Positions 1 through 6,916 are shown, numbered from the stretch's first letter. The stretch is 9,392 nt of DNA from Betaproteobacteria bacterium UBA3031 (GCA_002367635.1 DFDI01000053.1:1-9392); one strand, 5' to 3'. The notes: generated by a model from the letters alone, not told the origin. Numbers and translations: made by a program.

Positions 1-49
1 AACCTTGCCAAGGTTGAGGTCGCGAGTTCGAGCCTCGTTTCCCGCTCCA
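1..49 (+). tRNA. tRNA-Gly (GCC), 5' part missing
   Basis: This is the 3' part of a glycine tRNA cut by the left window edge. The anticodon loop TTGCCAA puts anticodon GCC at about 7-9. It is flanked by an AACC/GGTT stem, a variable loop, and a T arm with GTTCGAG. The acceptor 3' strand ends in an encoded CCA at 47-49. The acceptor end TTCCCGCTCCA closely matches enterobacterial tRNA-Gly(GCC). The D arm and 5' acceptor strand lie outside the window, so the promoter and any upstream tRNAs cannot be judged. Confidence 0.93.
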
Positions 50-59
50 AGATCCAATT

Positions 60-114
60 GGGAAAATGGGTATGTATGGTGGCCCTAGTGCCACAGACAC
101 CGTTTTCCCTTTTT
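60..114 (+). terminator. Terminator-like hairpin between tRNA-Gly and tRNA-Cys
   Basis: GGGAAAA at 60-66 pairs with TTTTCCC at 103-109. A T-G wobble and two more G-C pairs extend it to a stem of about 10 bp. The 33-base interior holds a second hairpin, GTGGC 79-83 with GCCAC 90-94. Five T residues (110-114) follow directly. The outer stem plus T run is the layout of an intrinsic terminator, although the long branched interior is unusual. It could end the tRNA-Gly transcript, attenuate the tRNA-Cys/Leu part, or serve as a processing structure. Confidence 0.45.
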
Positions 115-177
115 GGTTTTAATGTCTCACAATGAGCGTATTCAATAAGAGTTTGTTGATTCGCTGCTGAGAGCATA

Positions 178-251
178 GGCGGGATGGCAGAGTGGTTATG
201 CAGCGGCCTGCAAAGCCGTGGACGCCGGTTCGATTCCGACTCCCGCCTCCA
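178..251 (+). tRNA. tRNA-Cys (GCA)
   Basis: A complete 74-base tRNA. The 7-bp acceptor stem GGCGGGA pairs with TCCCGCC. The D arm contains GGTTATGCAGC, and the anticodon stem-loop reads CGGC-CTGCAAA-GCCG with anticodon GCA at 210-212. The T arm contains GGTTCGATTCC, and the CCA end is encoded at 249-251. It is nearly identical in layout to enterobacterial cysT. It lies 33 bases upstream of tRNA-Leu, so the two are probably cotranscribed. Confidence 0.97.
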
Positions 252-284
252 TTTCAGAGTGACGACGTTTAGCGGTAATGGTGC

Positions 285-372
285 GCCCGGGTGGCGAAAT
301 TGGTAGACGCACGGGACTTAAAATCCCGGGCCCCTCAAAGGCGTGCCGGTTCGATTCCGGCCCTGGGCACCA
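285..372 (+). tRNA. tRNA-Leu (UAA)
   Basis: A complete 88-base class II tRNA. The acceptor stem GCCCGGG pairs with CCTGGGC with one G-T wobble. The anticodon loop CTTAAAA gives anticodon TAA at 319-321. A long variable arm (about 329-343) with a GCC/GGC stem is typical of leucine tRNAs. The T arm contains GGTTCGATTCC, and CCA is encoded at 370-372. The order Gly-Cys-Leu matches the glyW-cysT-leuZ cluster known in enterobacteria. Confidence 0.97.
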
Positions 373-468
373 GTACTCCTAGATGAATCTCTATTCATGT
401 ATTACAGATCGAGTCGCAACGACGACCCCATGTGTAAATAACAAAGTTCTCGACGGTTACCTAAAACG

Positions 469-1242
469 ATGGAATTAATTCGATCTTCTCAAAATAAAAC
501 GATACAGCGAATTCAAAGATTGATTAAATCTCGATCAGCTCGTCGTGACTCAGGATTTTTAGTGTTAGATGGCATTCATCTTGTTGAGGAATGTGTCCGA
601 CACAATTACCTTGAGGAGCTTCAAGTTTTTGTCGAAGATCCCATCACGAGCAAAGAAATCAGTTTGCTTATTCAAGATGCTTCTGAGGCGATTTCAATCA
701 CTCTGGTTGAATCCCAGGTCTTTAAAAAATTGTCGACGACAAAGTCTTCTCAGGGCATTGTTGCTATCGGTCGATTGAAACAAAAGCAACATTGGAATAA
801 CGAGGTTAAATTTGCGCTGGCTGTGGATGGCATTCAAGATCCAGGTAACCTGGGTTCGATTTTGCGTTCGGCTGCTGCTTTCTCGGTAGATACCGTTTAT
901 TTGTCTGCAGGGACGGTTGATGCGTACTCGCCCAAAACTTTACGTGGAGGGATGGGTGCCCAATTTCGGCTCACTATCATTGAAGAGTCAGACCTAAGTT
1001 CGGTCATTGATGAATTTCCTGGGCGAACTATTGGAACATCTTCCCTAAGAGGTCAGGCTCTTGAAGGTATTGATTTTTCTGGCCAATTACTCTTGCTCAT
1101 AGGCAGCGAAGGCGGCGGATTGACTGATGCGTTGTTGGATCAGGTAGACGACATTGTTTCCATTCCTTTAGCAAATAATGTTGAATCACTGAATGTCGGT
1201 AGTGCGGTTGCTATACTGTGTTATCACAAGGCGCGATCTTAA
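469..1242 (+). CDS. SpoU/TrmH-family RNA 2'-O-methyltransferase
   Basis: A 257-residue S-adenosylmethionine-dependent enzyme of the SPOUT (TrmH/RlmB-like) class, expected to methylate a ribose 2'-OH in rRNA or tRNA in the cytoplasm. Residues 1 to about 100 form the substrate-binding domain (ending SSQGIVAIGRL). Residues 115-254 carry the three SPOUT motifs. Motif 1 is DPGNLGSILRSA (124-135, with N127 and R133), motif 2 is LIGSEGGGL (210-218, with E214), and motif 3 is IPLANNVESLNVGSAVAIL (232-250, with N242). The motifs form the trefoil-knot cofactor site. Length is normal for the family. The ATG start keeps the usual N-terminal pattern of a polar run then FLVLDGIHLVEE, but no clear Shine-Dalgarno precedes it. 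It follows the tRNA cluster by 96 bases. Family is certain; the modified nucleotide cannot be read from sequence, so no symbol is given. Confidence 0.93.
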   Translation: MELIRSSQNKTIQRIQRLIKSRSARRDSGFLVLDGIHLVEECVRHNYLEELQVFVEDPITSKEISLLIQDASEAISITLVESQVFKKLSTTKSSQGIVAIGRLKQKQHWNNEVKFALAVDGIQDPGNLGSILRSAAAFSVDTVYLSAGTVDAYSPKTLRGGMGAQFRLTIIEESDLSSVIDEFPGRTIGTSSLRGQALEGIDFSGQLLLLIGSEGGGLTDALLDQVDDIVSIPLANNVESLNVGSAVAILCYHKARS

Positions 1243-1371
1243 TTAGGTAGTTGATCTGTTCATTGCGCCGTAAGTGTTGTGCGATAGCCTAGGGATGTCG
1301 CCTGAAGGATCATTGTTCCGCCAGATGCTAGACTCTCCAAGTGAATTGACAAGATTTAACCGTTAAATTAA

Positions 1372-1971
1372 GTGGGGGACATTATCTCGCCGCGCAATTC
1401 CTTTGTAAATTTTAGCTTGCTCGCACTGCTGATCTTCCCGATGATCGGATTCTGTGATGAGGACTATGACGTCTGCGTTACCAGTTTTGGATCCAATGAA
1501 ACCTTGTCGTTTGATTCTCTTGAGCAGATTGCGAAGAGTGGCGTGACCGATGCTCAGTATTGTCTCGCCGTTGTGTATCACGAGGGTAAGAATGTCCCGC
1601 GTGATCGGGTCAAAGCTGCATCCTGGTATTTGAGTGCTGGACAAAGAGGGCATTTAGAGGCTCAGTATTGGCTTTGTGTCATTTACCGGGAAGGTATTGG
1701 CGTCGAGGCCAATGCGCTTGAGTCGTTGTATTGGTGTGAGAGAGCTGCAAACAGAAATCACCCAAGCGCTTTATATGCGCTTGGGCAATGGTATTACGGT
1801 GGCTATGGTCGAAACAAATTTACAGATTATTTAAACGCATACATCTGGTTCTCGAGGGCAGTTATGGCAGGTGAAGAGGCTGGAGCAGACATGATTCGCT
1901 TGCTGGAGGATCAAATGACCGATCTTCAGATCCTCGAAGCCAGCAAATTATTAGAGCGCGGTTTACCTTAA
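1372..1971 (+). CDS. Small exported Sel1-repeat protein
   Basis: A 199-residue protein with about three Sel1-like (TPR-type) repeats at residues 58-93, 94-129 and 130-168. The cues are DAQYCLAVVYHEG, EAQYWLCVIYREGIGV and SALYALGQWYYGGYG, each followed by an alpha-helix with A..W/Y..A. Sel1 repeats are helical scaffolds for protein binding, and the partner is unknown here. Residues 1-28 look like a signal peptide: R8, then a hydrophobic core FSLLALLIFPMIGF, then a polar DEDYD stretch. Export is therefore likely, though no clean AXA site or lipobox is present. Cysteines 28, 35, 64, 102 and 122 could matter in the periplasm. The start is GTG, immediately after an in-frame TAA, with no good Shine-Dalgarno. 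The ATG at 1441 is the only nearby ATG alternative and would remove the signal. It converges on the DUF411 gene, and a probable terminator overlaps the stop. Confidence 0.85.
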   Translation: MGDIISPRNSFVNFSLLALLIFPMIGFCDEDYDVCVTSFGSNETLSFDSLEQIAKSGVTDAQYCLAVVYHEGKNVPRDRVKAASWYLSAGQRGHLEAQYWLCVIYREGIGVEANALESLYWCERAANRNHPSALYALGQWYYGGYGRNKFTDYLNAYIWFSRAVMAGEEAGADMIRLLEDQMTDLQILEASKLLERGLP

Positions 1972-2001
1972 CGCGATACACCGCGGTGGGCGTTAGTTTT
2001 T
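1969..2001 (+). terminator. Probable intrinsic terminator after the Sel1-repeat gene
   Basis: TAACGC (1969-1974) pairs with GCGTTA (1990-1995). Inside lies the perfect palindrome CACCGCGGTG (1979-1988), which can fold further. A run of five T residues (1997-2001) follows after one G, as expected for termination of + strand transcription. The stem contains the stop codons of both convergent genes. There is no T run in the opposite direction, so it probably works one way only. Confidence 0.5.
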
Positions 2002-2454
2002 GTGGTAACTACTGAACACTGTATGCTCCTCACCGACAATAAGTAACACATCGAAAGGGTCTTGACGGCCTTGGTAATCTGGCCCATCCATACCAGGAGC
2101 GCCCACTGGCATCCCTGGAACGGATAGCCCGACTGCATCTGGTTTGAGTGCGAGAAGTTTTCGGATGTCATCAGCGGGCACATGCCCCTCAATCACATAA
2201 CCCTCGATGATTCCGGTATGGCATGAGCCATATTTCTGTGGCATACCAGCTTGCGATCGAACGCTATTGTTACCTGTATCATTGACCGCCACTTTGAATC
2301 CATTAGCTTCAAGGTGCGTTACCCAGTCTTTACAACATCCACATGAGGGACTCTTCCACACTTCAATGAGTGTTTTATCTTTTGCCGAGGCCGCCCCAAA
2401 TGGAATGGTTAGCCAAGATAGCGTCAAAAATCGCAAAGCATCTCTTCTTAACAT
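1993..2454 (-). CDS. DUF411 family periplasmic (copper-linked) protein
   Basis: A 153-residue member of the DUF411 family, small periplasmic proteins often found with copper-handling genes; the biochemical role is not settled. Residues 1-24 are a signal peptide with a twin-arginine-like RR at 3-4, a hydrophobic core and an AASA|KD cleavage site. The mature part begins IEVWKSPSCGCC with cysteines 38, 40 and 41, a thioredoxin-like position suited to metal or redox work. Then come SCHT (C78, H79), GHVPADDI (90-97) and the family signature GLSVPGMPVGAPGM (109-122). Length is normal and no key residue appears to be missing. The ATG follows AGGAG by nine bases. It lies 32 bases downstream of the photolyase gene on the same strand and is probably cotranscribed. 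A role in copper defence is plausible from the family only. Confidence 0.93.
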   Translation of the reverse strand: MLRRDALRFLTLSWLTIPFGAASAKDKTLIEVWKSPSCGCCKDWVTHLEANGFKVAVNDTGNNSVRSQAGMPQKYGSCHTGIIEGYVIEGHVPADDIRKLLALKPDAVGLSVPGMPVGAPGMDGPDYQGRQDPFDVLLIVGEEHTVFSSYHKN

Positions 2455-2462
2455 TTTTATTT

Positions 2463-2467
2463 CTCCT
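2463..2467 (-). promoter_or_regulatory. Shine-Dalgarno site of the DUF411 gene
   Basis: On the minus strand AGGAG stands nine bases before the ATG at 2454. It lies in the 32-base gap after the photolyase stop and confirms that start. It is one of the clearest ribosome binding sites in the window. Confidence 0.7.
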
Positions 2468-2486
2468 GTTATTTTTTAAATTGTAA

Positions 2487-3899
2487 CTATTCTTTCGTTG
2501 ATGCAAATGCTTGTAGCGCTAATGATCTTGAATTCGATAAACTGATGATCGGCTTAGGATAGGTGACACCCAAGGTCACTTCCGCCGATCTTAAGACGTC
2601 TGACGGAGCCTCCCATGGATTACACAGGTATTTATTGGGCAGCATCGCTATTTCTGGTATGTATTGGCGAATATATGCCCCGCTGGGATCAAACTTCTGG
2701 CCTTGTGTGACCGGGTTAAATATCCGAAAGTAAGGTGCCGCATCAGCTCCGCAGCCGGCAACCCATTGCCATCCAGCACTGTTGTTCGCTAAATCAGCAT
2801 CGAATAGGCAGTCCCAGAACCATCTCTCTCCATGTCGCCAATCCAGTAGGAGGTTTTTGACGAGAAAGGAGCCAACGACCATTCTAACTCTATTGTGCAT
2901 TGTTCCCGTTGCCCACAGCTCACGCATCCCAGCGTCTACAAAGGGAATGCCCGTTAGACCTCTTTGCCATGCAGTCAGATGATCTGTATCCGAACTCCAT
3001 GGAAATTTGTCAAATTTTTTCTGCAGGTTTGTTGTCGGTAGATCTGGATTGTAGAACAGTAAATTATGGGAAAACTCTCGCCACCCCAATTCACTGCAAA
3101 AATGGTCGATATTCTCGTCCATGGGGCGATTGCGAGCCTCATACCAAGCCTGGTTTGGTGATAACTCCCCGAAATGAAGGTGTGGTGACAGAGATGAAAC
3201 ATGAGTCTCAGCTGGAAAGTTTCGACCCTCTTTATATTTCTTGATTCCTGAAACTATAAATTTATTGAGACGTTTTTTTGCACCAGCTTCTCCAATCTCC
3301 CAATGGCCTAATAGGGGTTCGCACCAGGGGATTGAGGGCATTAGGTTGAGCGAGTCAACGGAAGTTGGTTCTTGGTGCTCTAGAATGCTCATTTTTAGGG
3401 GTTTAGACAGGGGTTTTCTTGGCTCTGGGGCGTTGAGACATCCTTTTCTAAAAAAAGGTGTGAACACACGGTAGGGGGTTTTATCAGCCTTATGAATATC
3501 CCAAGGCTCCCAAAGTAGTGATCCGTTATGCGAGTCAACCATGACTCCAGACTCTTTCAGTAATGTCTTGAGCTCTGTGTCCCGCTTTATTGCCCAAGGT
3601 TCATACTGGCGATTCCAACACACCTGTGTAATGTTGTATCGAGCAACTAACTGGGGTATCAGTTCGAGCGGGTCACCAGAAAGTACGACTAAGTGACCAT
3701 CCAAACTCTTATTTAGGGATTGGAGTGAGTGATGGAGCCAAACACGGCTCGCTGACCCTAATTTTAAGTCTCCAGCATGAGTCTCATCGTGCACGAAAAC
3801 AGGCAAAATCGTACCCGTACGGACTGCACTACTGAGCGCAGGATTATCTGAGAGTCGTAAATCATTCCTAAACCAAAGGATGGTTTTGTTTGAGTGCAT
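2487..3899 (-). CDS. phrB: Class I CPD photolyase
   Basis: A 470-residue deoxyribodipyrimidine photo-lyase, which repairs UV-induced cyclobutane pyrimidine dimers using blue light and reduced FAD. Residues 1 to about 130 form the Rossmann-like antenna domain (ILWFRNDLRLSDNPAL near the start, WNRQYEPWAIKRD at 95-107). The FAD-binding helical domain covers about 205-450, with GRNFPAETHVSSLSPHLHFG (225-244), WREF at 273, and DAAPYFRIFNPVTQGQKFD at 386-404. The electron-transfer tryptophan triad is intact. W301, W354 and W377 sit with exactly the 53 and 23 residue spacings of E. coli W306, W359 and W382. N373 corresponds to the asparagine near flavin N5. Length matches E. coli PhrB (472). The ATG directly follows an in-frame TAG, so no longer start exists; no strong Shine-Dalgarno is seen. 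It heads a minus-strand pair with the DUF411 gene and is divergent from rmlB. Confidence 0.96.
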   Translation of the reverse strand: MHSNKTILWFRNDLRLSDNPALSSAVRTGTILPVFVHDETHAGDLKLGSASRVWLHHSLQSLNKSLDGHLVVLSGDPLELIPQLVARYNITQVCWNRQYEPWAIKRDTELKTLLKESGVMVDSHNGSLLWEPWDIHKADKTPYRVFTPFFRKGCLNAPEPRKPLSKPLKMSILEHQEPTSVDSLNLMPSIPWCEPLLGHWEIGEAGAKKRLNKFIVSGIKKYKEGRNFPAETHVSSLSPHLHFGELSPNQAWYEARNRPMDENIDHFCSELGWREFSHNLLFYNPDLPTTNLQKKFDKFPWSSDTDHLTAWQRGLTGIPFVDAGMRELWATGTMHNRVRMVVGSFLVKNLLLDWRHGERWFWDCLFDADLANNSAGWQWVAGCGADAAPYFRIFNPVTQGQKFDPSGAYIRQYIPEIAMLPNKYLCNPWEAPSDVLRSAEVTLGVTYPKPIISLSNSRSLALQAFASTKE

Positions 3900-3922
3900 C
3901 TAATTTATGGTGGGTCTGAGAA

Positions 3923-3949
3923 TGGTCATAGGGGATGATCAACTATAAT
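3923..3949 (+). promoter_or_regulatory. Possible promoter for the rhamnose operon
   Basis: A perfect TATAAT lies at 3944-3949. A poor -35-like TGGTCA (3923-3928, four of six) stands 15 bases upstream, which is short. It would give a leader of about 115 bases before rmlB. The 172-base divergent gap between phr and rmlB must hold promoters for both genes, but I see no strong candidate for the minus strand. Confidence 0.3.
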
Positions 3950-3958
3950 TAGCGCTAA
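3949..3958. other. Perfect 10-bp palindrome TTAGCGCTAA, possible operator
   Basis: TTAGCGCTAA is its own reverse complement and shares its first base with the TATAAT element. It is near the middle of the divergent phr/rmlB intergenic region. A dimeric regulator could bind here and affect one or both genes. No known site is recognised, and a single short palindrome may be chance. Confidence 0.25.
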
Positions 3959-4071
3959 GATTAAGGATATCTGAAATACCTGTTTCCGGACATTTTAAAT
4001 ACGCTGCTTGGTTAAGATGTTTTAATCACTCAGTTTAGATAGACCTATTTTGTAGTGAAAAATTCAAAAAT

Positions 4072-5130
4072 ATGACGATTTTAGTAACAGGTGGCTCTGG
4101 GTTTATTGGCTCAAATTTTATTCGTATGGTGTTGCAAAGCTCCGATGAGCGGGTCGTGAACATCGATAAGTTAACGTATGCGGGTAACTCAGAGAATTTG
4201 GCCGAAGTGGCGCACCTCAGTAAGTACACGTTTATCCATGGTGATATTGGGGATGCTGAGTTGCTTGGAACGCTTTTATTGAAGTATCAACCTCAAGCGG
4301 TCATTAACTTTGCAGCAGAGTCTCATGTAGATCGATCTATTGTTTCCCCGGAAGATTTTATATCTACGAATGTCGTTGGCTTATTTCGTTTGCTTCATGC
4401 GAGCAAAGACTATTGGAGCAAGCTATCAAGTGCAGAACAAAATGCTTTTCGTTTTCTGCAAGTTTCAACCGACGAGGTCTATGGATCACTAGCGCCCAAC
4501 GATCCAGAGTTTTCAGAAATGAATCGGTTTGAGCCCAATAGCCCGTACAGTGCAAGTAAGGCCTCTGCGGATCATTTGGTTCGTGCTTATCATCACACTT
4601 ATGGTTTTCCAACACTCACGACTAATTGCTCCAATAACTATGGGCCGTTTCAGTTTCCAGAGAAGCTCATTCCTTTAATGATATTGAACGCCCTCGAAGG
4701 AAAAAGATTACCGATTTACGGAGATGGACAGCAGGTCAGGGATTGGCTTTATGTTAGGGACCACTGTGACGCAATCCAGTGTGTTTTGAACGGTGGCGTC
4801 CCGGGAGAAACGTACAACATCGGCGGCCAATCTGAGATGACGAATTTAAAGGTGGTCTCGAAAATCTGTCAAGTTCTTGGTGAGTTAGCACCCCGCAGCG
4901 ATGGGGGTTCTTACGATGATTTAATTGAATATGTCACTGACCGGCCGGGACACGATCGTCGTTATGCGGTGGATATTACTAAGATCAATCGCGAGCTTGG
5001 GTGGCAGCCAACACAGAGTTTCGAAACGGGCATTAAAGAGACTGTCCAGTGGTATTTAGAGCATCAAGGGTGGATCGACCGGGTGCGCAGTGGTGAGTAT
5101 CGAGACTGGGTAGCACAACAATACGGATGA
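4072..5130 (+). CDS. rfbB: dTDP-glucose 4,6-dehydratase
   Basis: A 352-residue RmlB/RfbB enzyme of the extended short-chain dehydrogenase family. It converts dTDP-glucose to dTDP-4-keto-6-deoxyglucose with bound NAD+ in the cytoplasm, the second step of dTDP-L-rhamnose synthesis. The NAD-binding loop GGSGFIG is at 7-13 and NIDKLTYAGN at 30-39. The catalytic T133-D134-E135 lie in STDEVYG, and YSASK supplies Y159 and K163. NNYGPFQFPEKLIPL (188-202) and the later GDGQQVRDWLYVRDH are diagnostic of dTDP-sugar dehydratases. Length is normal. The start matches the family (MxILVTGGxGFIG), but only an A-rich stretch without a Shine-Dalgarno precedes it. It is the first of four tightly joined genes, and its TGA overlaps the ATG of rmlD (ATGA). 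Confidence 0.98.
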   Translation: MTILVTGGSGFIGSNFIRMVLQSSDERVVNIDKLTYAGNSENLAEVAHLSKYTFIHGDIGDAELLGTLLLKYQPQAVINFAAESHVDRSIVSPEDFISTNVVGLFRLLHASKDYWSKLSSAEQNAFRFLQVSTDEVYGSLAPNDPEFSEMNRFEPNSPYSASKASADHLVRAYHHTYGFPTLTTNCSNNYGPFQFPEKLIPLMILNALEGKRLPIYGDGQQVRDWLYVRDHCDAIQCVLNGGVPGETYNIGGQSEMTNLKVVSKICQVLGELAPRSDGGSYDDLIEYVTDRPGHDRRYAVDITKINRELGWQPTQSFETGIKETVQWYLEHQGWIDRVRSGEYRDWVAQQYG

Positions 5131-6023
5131 GAGTTCTAGTTTTTGGTACTAAGGGACAAGTCGGATCGGAGTTAAAACGCATCCTCGGACCTGAAGACTC
5201 TGTGCGCTTTGCAAGTCGGCTAGAAGCTGATTTCACCAAACCACAAATGATTGAACAACTGATTGAAGAGTTTCGACCTTCTCATATTATTAATGCGGCC
5301 GCTTACACATTTGTGGATCAAGCAGAAATTGACGAAGCGTTGGCATTCGTGGTTAACGCCGAGGCGCTTCAGGTTATGGCGTCCTGTGCGTTGAAGGTTG
5401 ACGCGATGCTTGTTCATTATTCAACGGATTATGTGTTTGATGGCTCGAGTCAAATGTCTTATGAAGAAGGCGATACGCCAAATCCATTGGGTGTTTATGG
5501 TAAGTCAAAGTTGTTGGGTGAAGTCTATATTCGAGAATCGGGATGTCGTTACCTGATCTTGCGCACGAGTTGGGTGATATCGGCTACAGGCAATAATTTC
5601 ATTAAAACTATTCTTAAGCTCGCTAAAGTTAATGAGCAATTATCGGTGGTTAATGACCAGATTGGCGCACCGACATCGGCAGATCTTATTGCGCGTGTGA
5701 CCTGTGATTTGATTCAAAAAGATGAGCAAGATCCACTAAGTAGCGAGATTTACCATTTATCTTCTAGTGGTGAGGCAAGCTGGTTTGATGTGGCTGTGCA
5801 TGCGATTAATCGAGCGATCAATGCCGGTGTATCTCTTGCCTGCGATCCAAATAACGTTTCACCTATTCCTACCTCCGATTACCCAACGCGTGCCGCTAGG
5901 CCAGCAAACTCTCGACTCAATAGTGACAAGCTTGAAACGCTGCTCGCGCTGAACATGCCCTACTGGACAGATGGGGTAGACGGTACAATTGATGAATTGA
6001 TCAGAAAAGGTTTGTTGAAATGA
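5127..6023 (+). CDS. rfbD: dTDP-4-dehydrorhamnose reductase
   Basis: A 298-residue RmlD/RfbD reductase, which uses NAD(P)H to reduce dTDP-4-keto-L-rhamnose to dTDP-L-rhamnose, the last pathway step. The nucleotide-binding motif is GTKGQVG (7-13). NAAAYTFVDQAE (57-68) and STDYVFDG (99-106) follow, and the catalytic pair is Y124 and K128 in YGKSK. RTSWV and RPANSRL in the second half are typical of the sugar-binding part. Length is normal. It overlaps rmlB by four bases at ATGA and rmlA by four bases at ATGA, so translational coupling is likely; its own Shine-Dalgarno is weak. Confidence 0.97.
   Translation: MRVLVFGTKGQVGSELKRILGPEDSVRFASRLEADFTKPQMIEQLIEEFRPSHIINAAAYTFVDQAEIDEALAFVVNAEALQVMASCALKVDAMLVHYSTDYVFDGSSQMSYEEGDTPNPLGVYGKSKLLGEVYIRESGCRYLILRTSWVISATGNNFIKTILKLAKVNEQLSVVNDQIGAPTSADLIARVTCDLIQKDEQDPLSSEIYHLSSSGEASWFDVAVHAINRAINAGVSLACDPNNVSPIPTSDYPTRAARPANSRLNSDKLETLLALNMPYWTDGVDGTIDELIRKGLLK
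6005..6010 (+). promoter_or_regulatory. Shine-Dalgarno site of rfbA
   Basis: AAAAGG lies nine bases before the ATG at 6020, inside the end of rmlD. It supports that start, which overlaps the rmlD stop by four bases. Confidence 0.45.
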
Positions 6024-6916
6024 AAGAACGAAAAGGCATCATTCTCGCCGGCGGTTCGGGAACGCGTTTGTATCCTATGACCAATGTTGTCTCAAAACAG
6101 CTGTTGCCTGTTTTCGATAAGCCGATGATTTATTATCCGCTGTCTACATTGATGCTCGCTGGCATACGTGAAGTATTGGTGATTTCAACGCCTGAGGATC
6201 TGCCTCGTTTTGAGCAACTGCTTGGAACGGGTGAGCAGTGGGGCATTGAAATTCAGTATCAACCTCAACCTTCTCCCGATGGCATTGCTCAAGCATTGAT
6301 CATTGGTGAAAAATTCTTGGCCAATTCGCCGTCTGCATTAATTCTTGGCGATAATATTTTTCATGGTTCAGGGCTCGGTGAAAAGCTCCAGGAAATATCG
6401 CATGATTTAACGCGAAATTTAACATTATTTGCATGTCAGGTTCATGATCCAGAACGTTATGGTGTTGCTGAAATTGGGCGAGATGGACAGTTAATTGGTA
6501 TCGAAGAAAAACCGAAAATGCCTAAATCCAACTATGCCGTGACTGGGCTGTACTTTTATGATGAGGATGCGCCCAAACTTGCGGGAGAACTGAGCCCATC
6601 GGATAGGGGAGAGCTTGAAATTACCGGTTTAAATAATATGTATCTCAAGCGCTCACAAGTTCATGTGGAGCGCTTGGATCGTGGGCACGTTTGGTTTGAC
6701 ACTGGAACACCTGAGAGTCTGTCTGAGGCGTCACAATACGTACAGGCGGTTGAGCATCGGCAGGGGGTGAAAATTCACTGTCCGGAGGAAATAGCGCTTC
6801 GTAGTGGATGGGTCGAGCCTGATCAGATCATCAAGCAGGCGACACGCTTTTCTAATAGTGCGTATGGGCGTTATCTGAATAAGATGGCAGAGGATTTTAA
6901 ACGTGAAATTGACTGA
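6020..6916 (+). CDS. rfbA: Glucose-1-phosphate thymidylyltransferase
   Basis: A 298-residue RmlA/RfbA nucleotidyltransferase, which joins glucose-1-phosphate and dTTP to give dTDP-glucose and pyrophosphate. This is the committed and feedback-controlled step of the family. The signature GGSGTRLYP is at 11-19, followed by KQLLPVFDKPMIYYPLSTLM. QPSPDGIAQA, LILGDNIFHG (the metal-binding aspartate), EEKPKMPKSNYAVTGLYFYD and HVWFDTGTPESL come in the expected order. Length is slightly above the usual 286-293. The start lies in the ATGA overlap with rmlD. The last 14 bases overlap rmlC in another frame. Confidence 0.98.
   Translation: MKERKGIILAGGSGTRLYPMTNVVSKQLLPVFDKPMIYYPLSTLMLAGIREVLVISTPEDLPRFEQLLGTGEQWGIEIQYQPQPSPDGIAQALIIGEKFLANSPSALILGDNIFHGSGLGEKLQEISHDLTRNLTLFACQVHDPERYGVAEIGRDGQLIGIEEKPKMPKSNYAVTGLYFYDEDAPKLAGELSPSDRGELEITGLNNMYLKRSQVHVERLDRGHVWFDTGTPESLSEASQYVQAVEHRQGVKIHCPEEIALRSGWVEPDQIIKQATRFSNSAYGRYLNKMAEDFKREID
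6889..6894 (+). promoter_or_regulatory. Shine-Dalgarno site of rfbC
   Basis: AGAGGA lies eight bases before the GTG at 6903, within the end of rmlA. It decides the GTG start and hence the 14-base gene overlap. Confidence 0.6.

Noticed and set aside
285..372. tRNA-Leu 3' end as an integration site for an island
   Set aside because: No integrase and no second copy of the tRNA 3' end is visible nearby; the neighbours look like ordinary chromosomal genes.
383..398. ATGAAT-CTCT-ATTCAT hairpin after tRNA-Leu as a terminator
   Set aside because: The stem is six weak, mostly A-T pairs and no T run follows, so it does not support a terminator call.
1243..1371. Terminator or small RNA between the methyltransferase and Sel1-repeat genes
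   Set aside because: Only short, broken pairings (GCGA with TCGC near 1280-1312) are visible, with no T run or promoter.
2207..3474. Several short + strand reading frames lying opposite the DUF411 and photolyase genes
   Set aside because: They lie antisense to well-supported genes, lack ribosome sites and have no recognisable motifs, so they are shadow frames.
4010..4060. TTAAGA-N17-TTAGAT as a promoter just before rmlB
   Set aside because: It matches only four of six and three of six consensus bases, which is expected by chance in AT-rich sequence.
3900..4071. JUMPstart/ops element ahead of the rhamnose genes
   Set aside because: No GGCGGTAG-like sequence is present in the gap.
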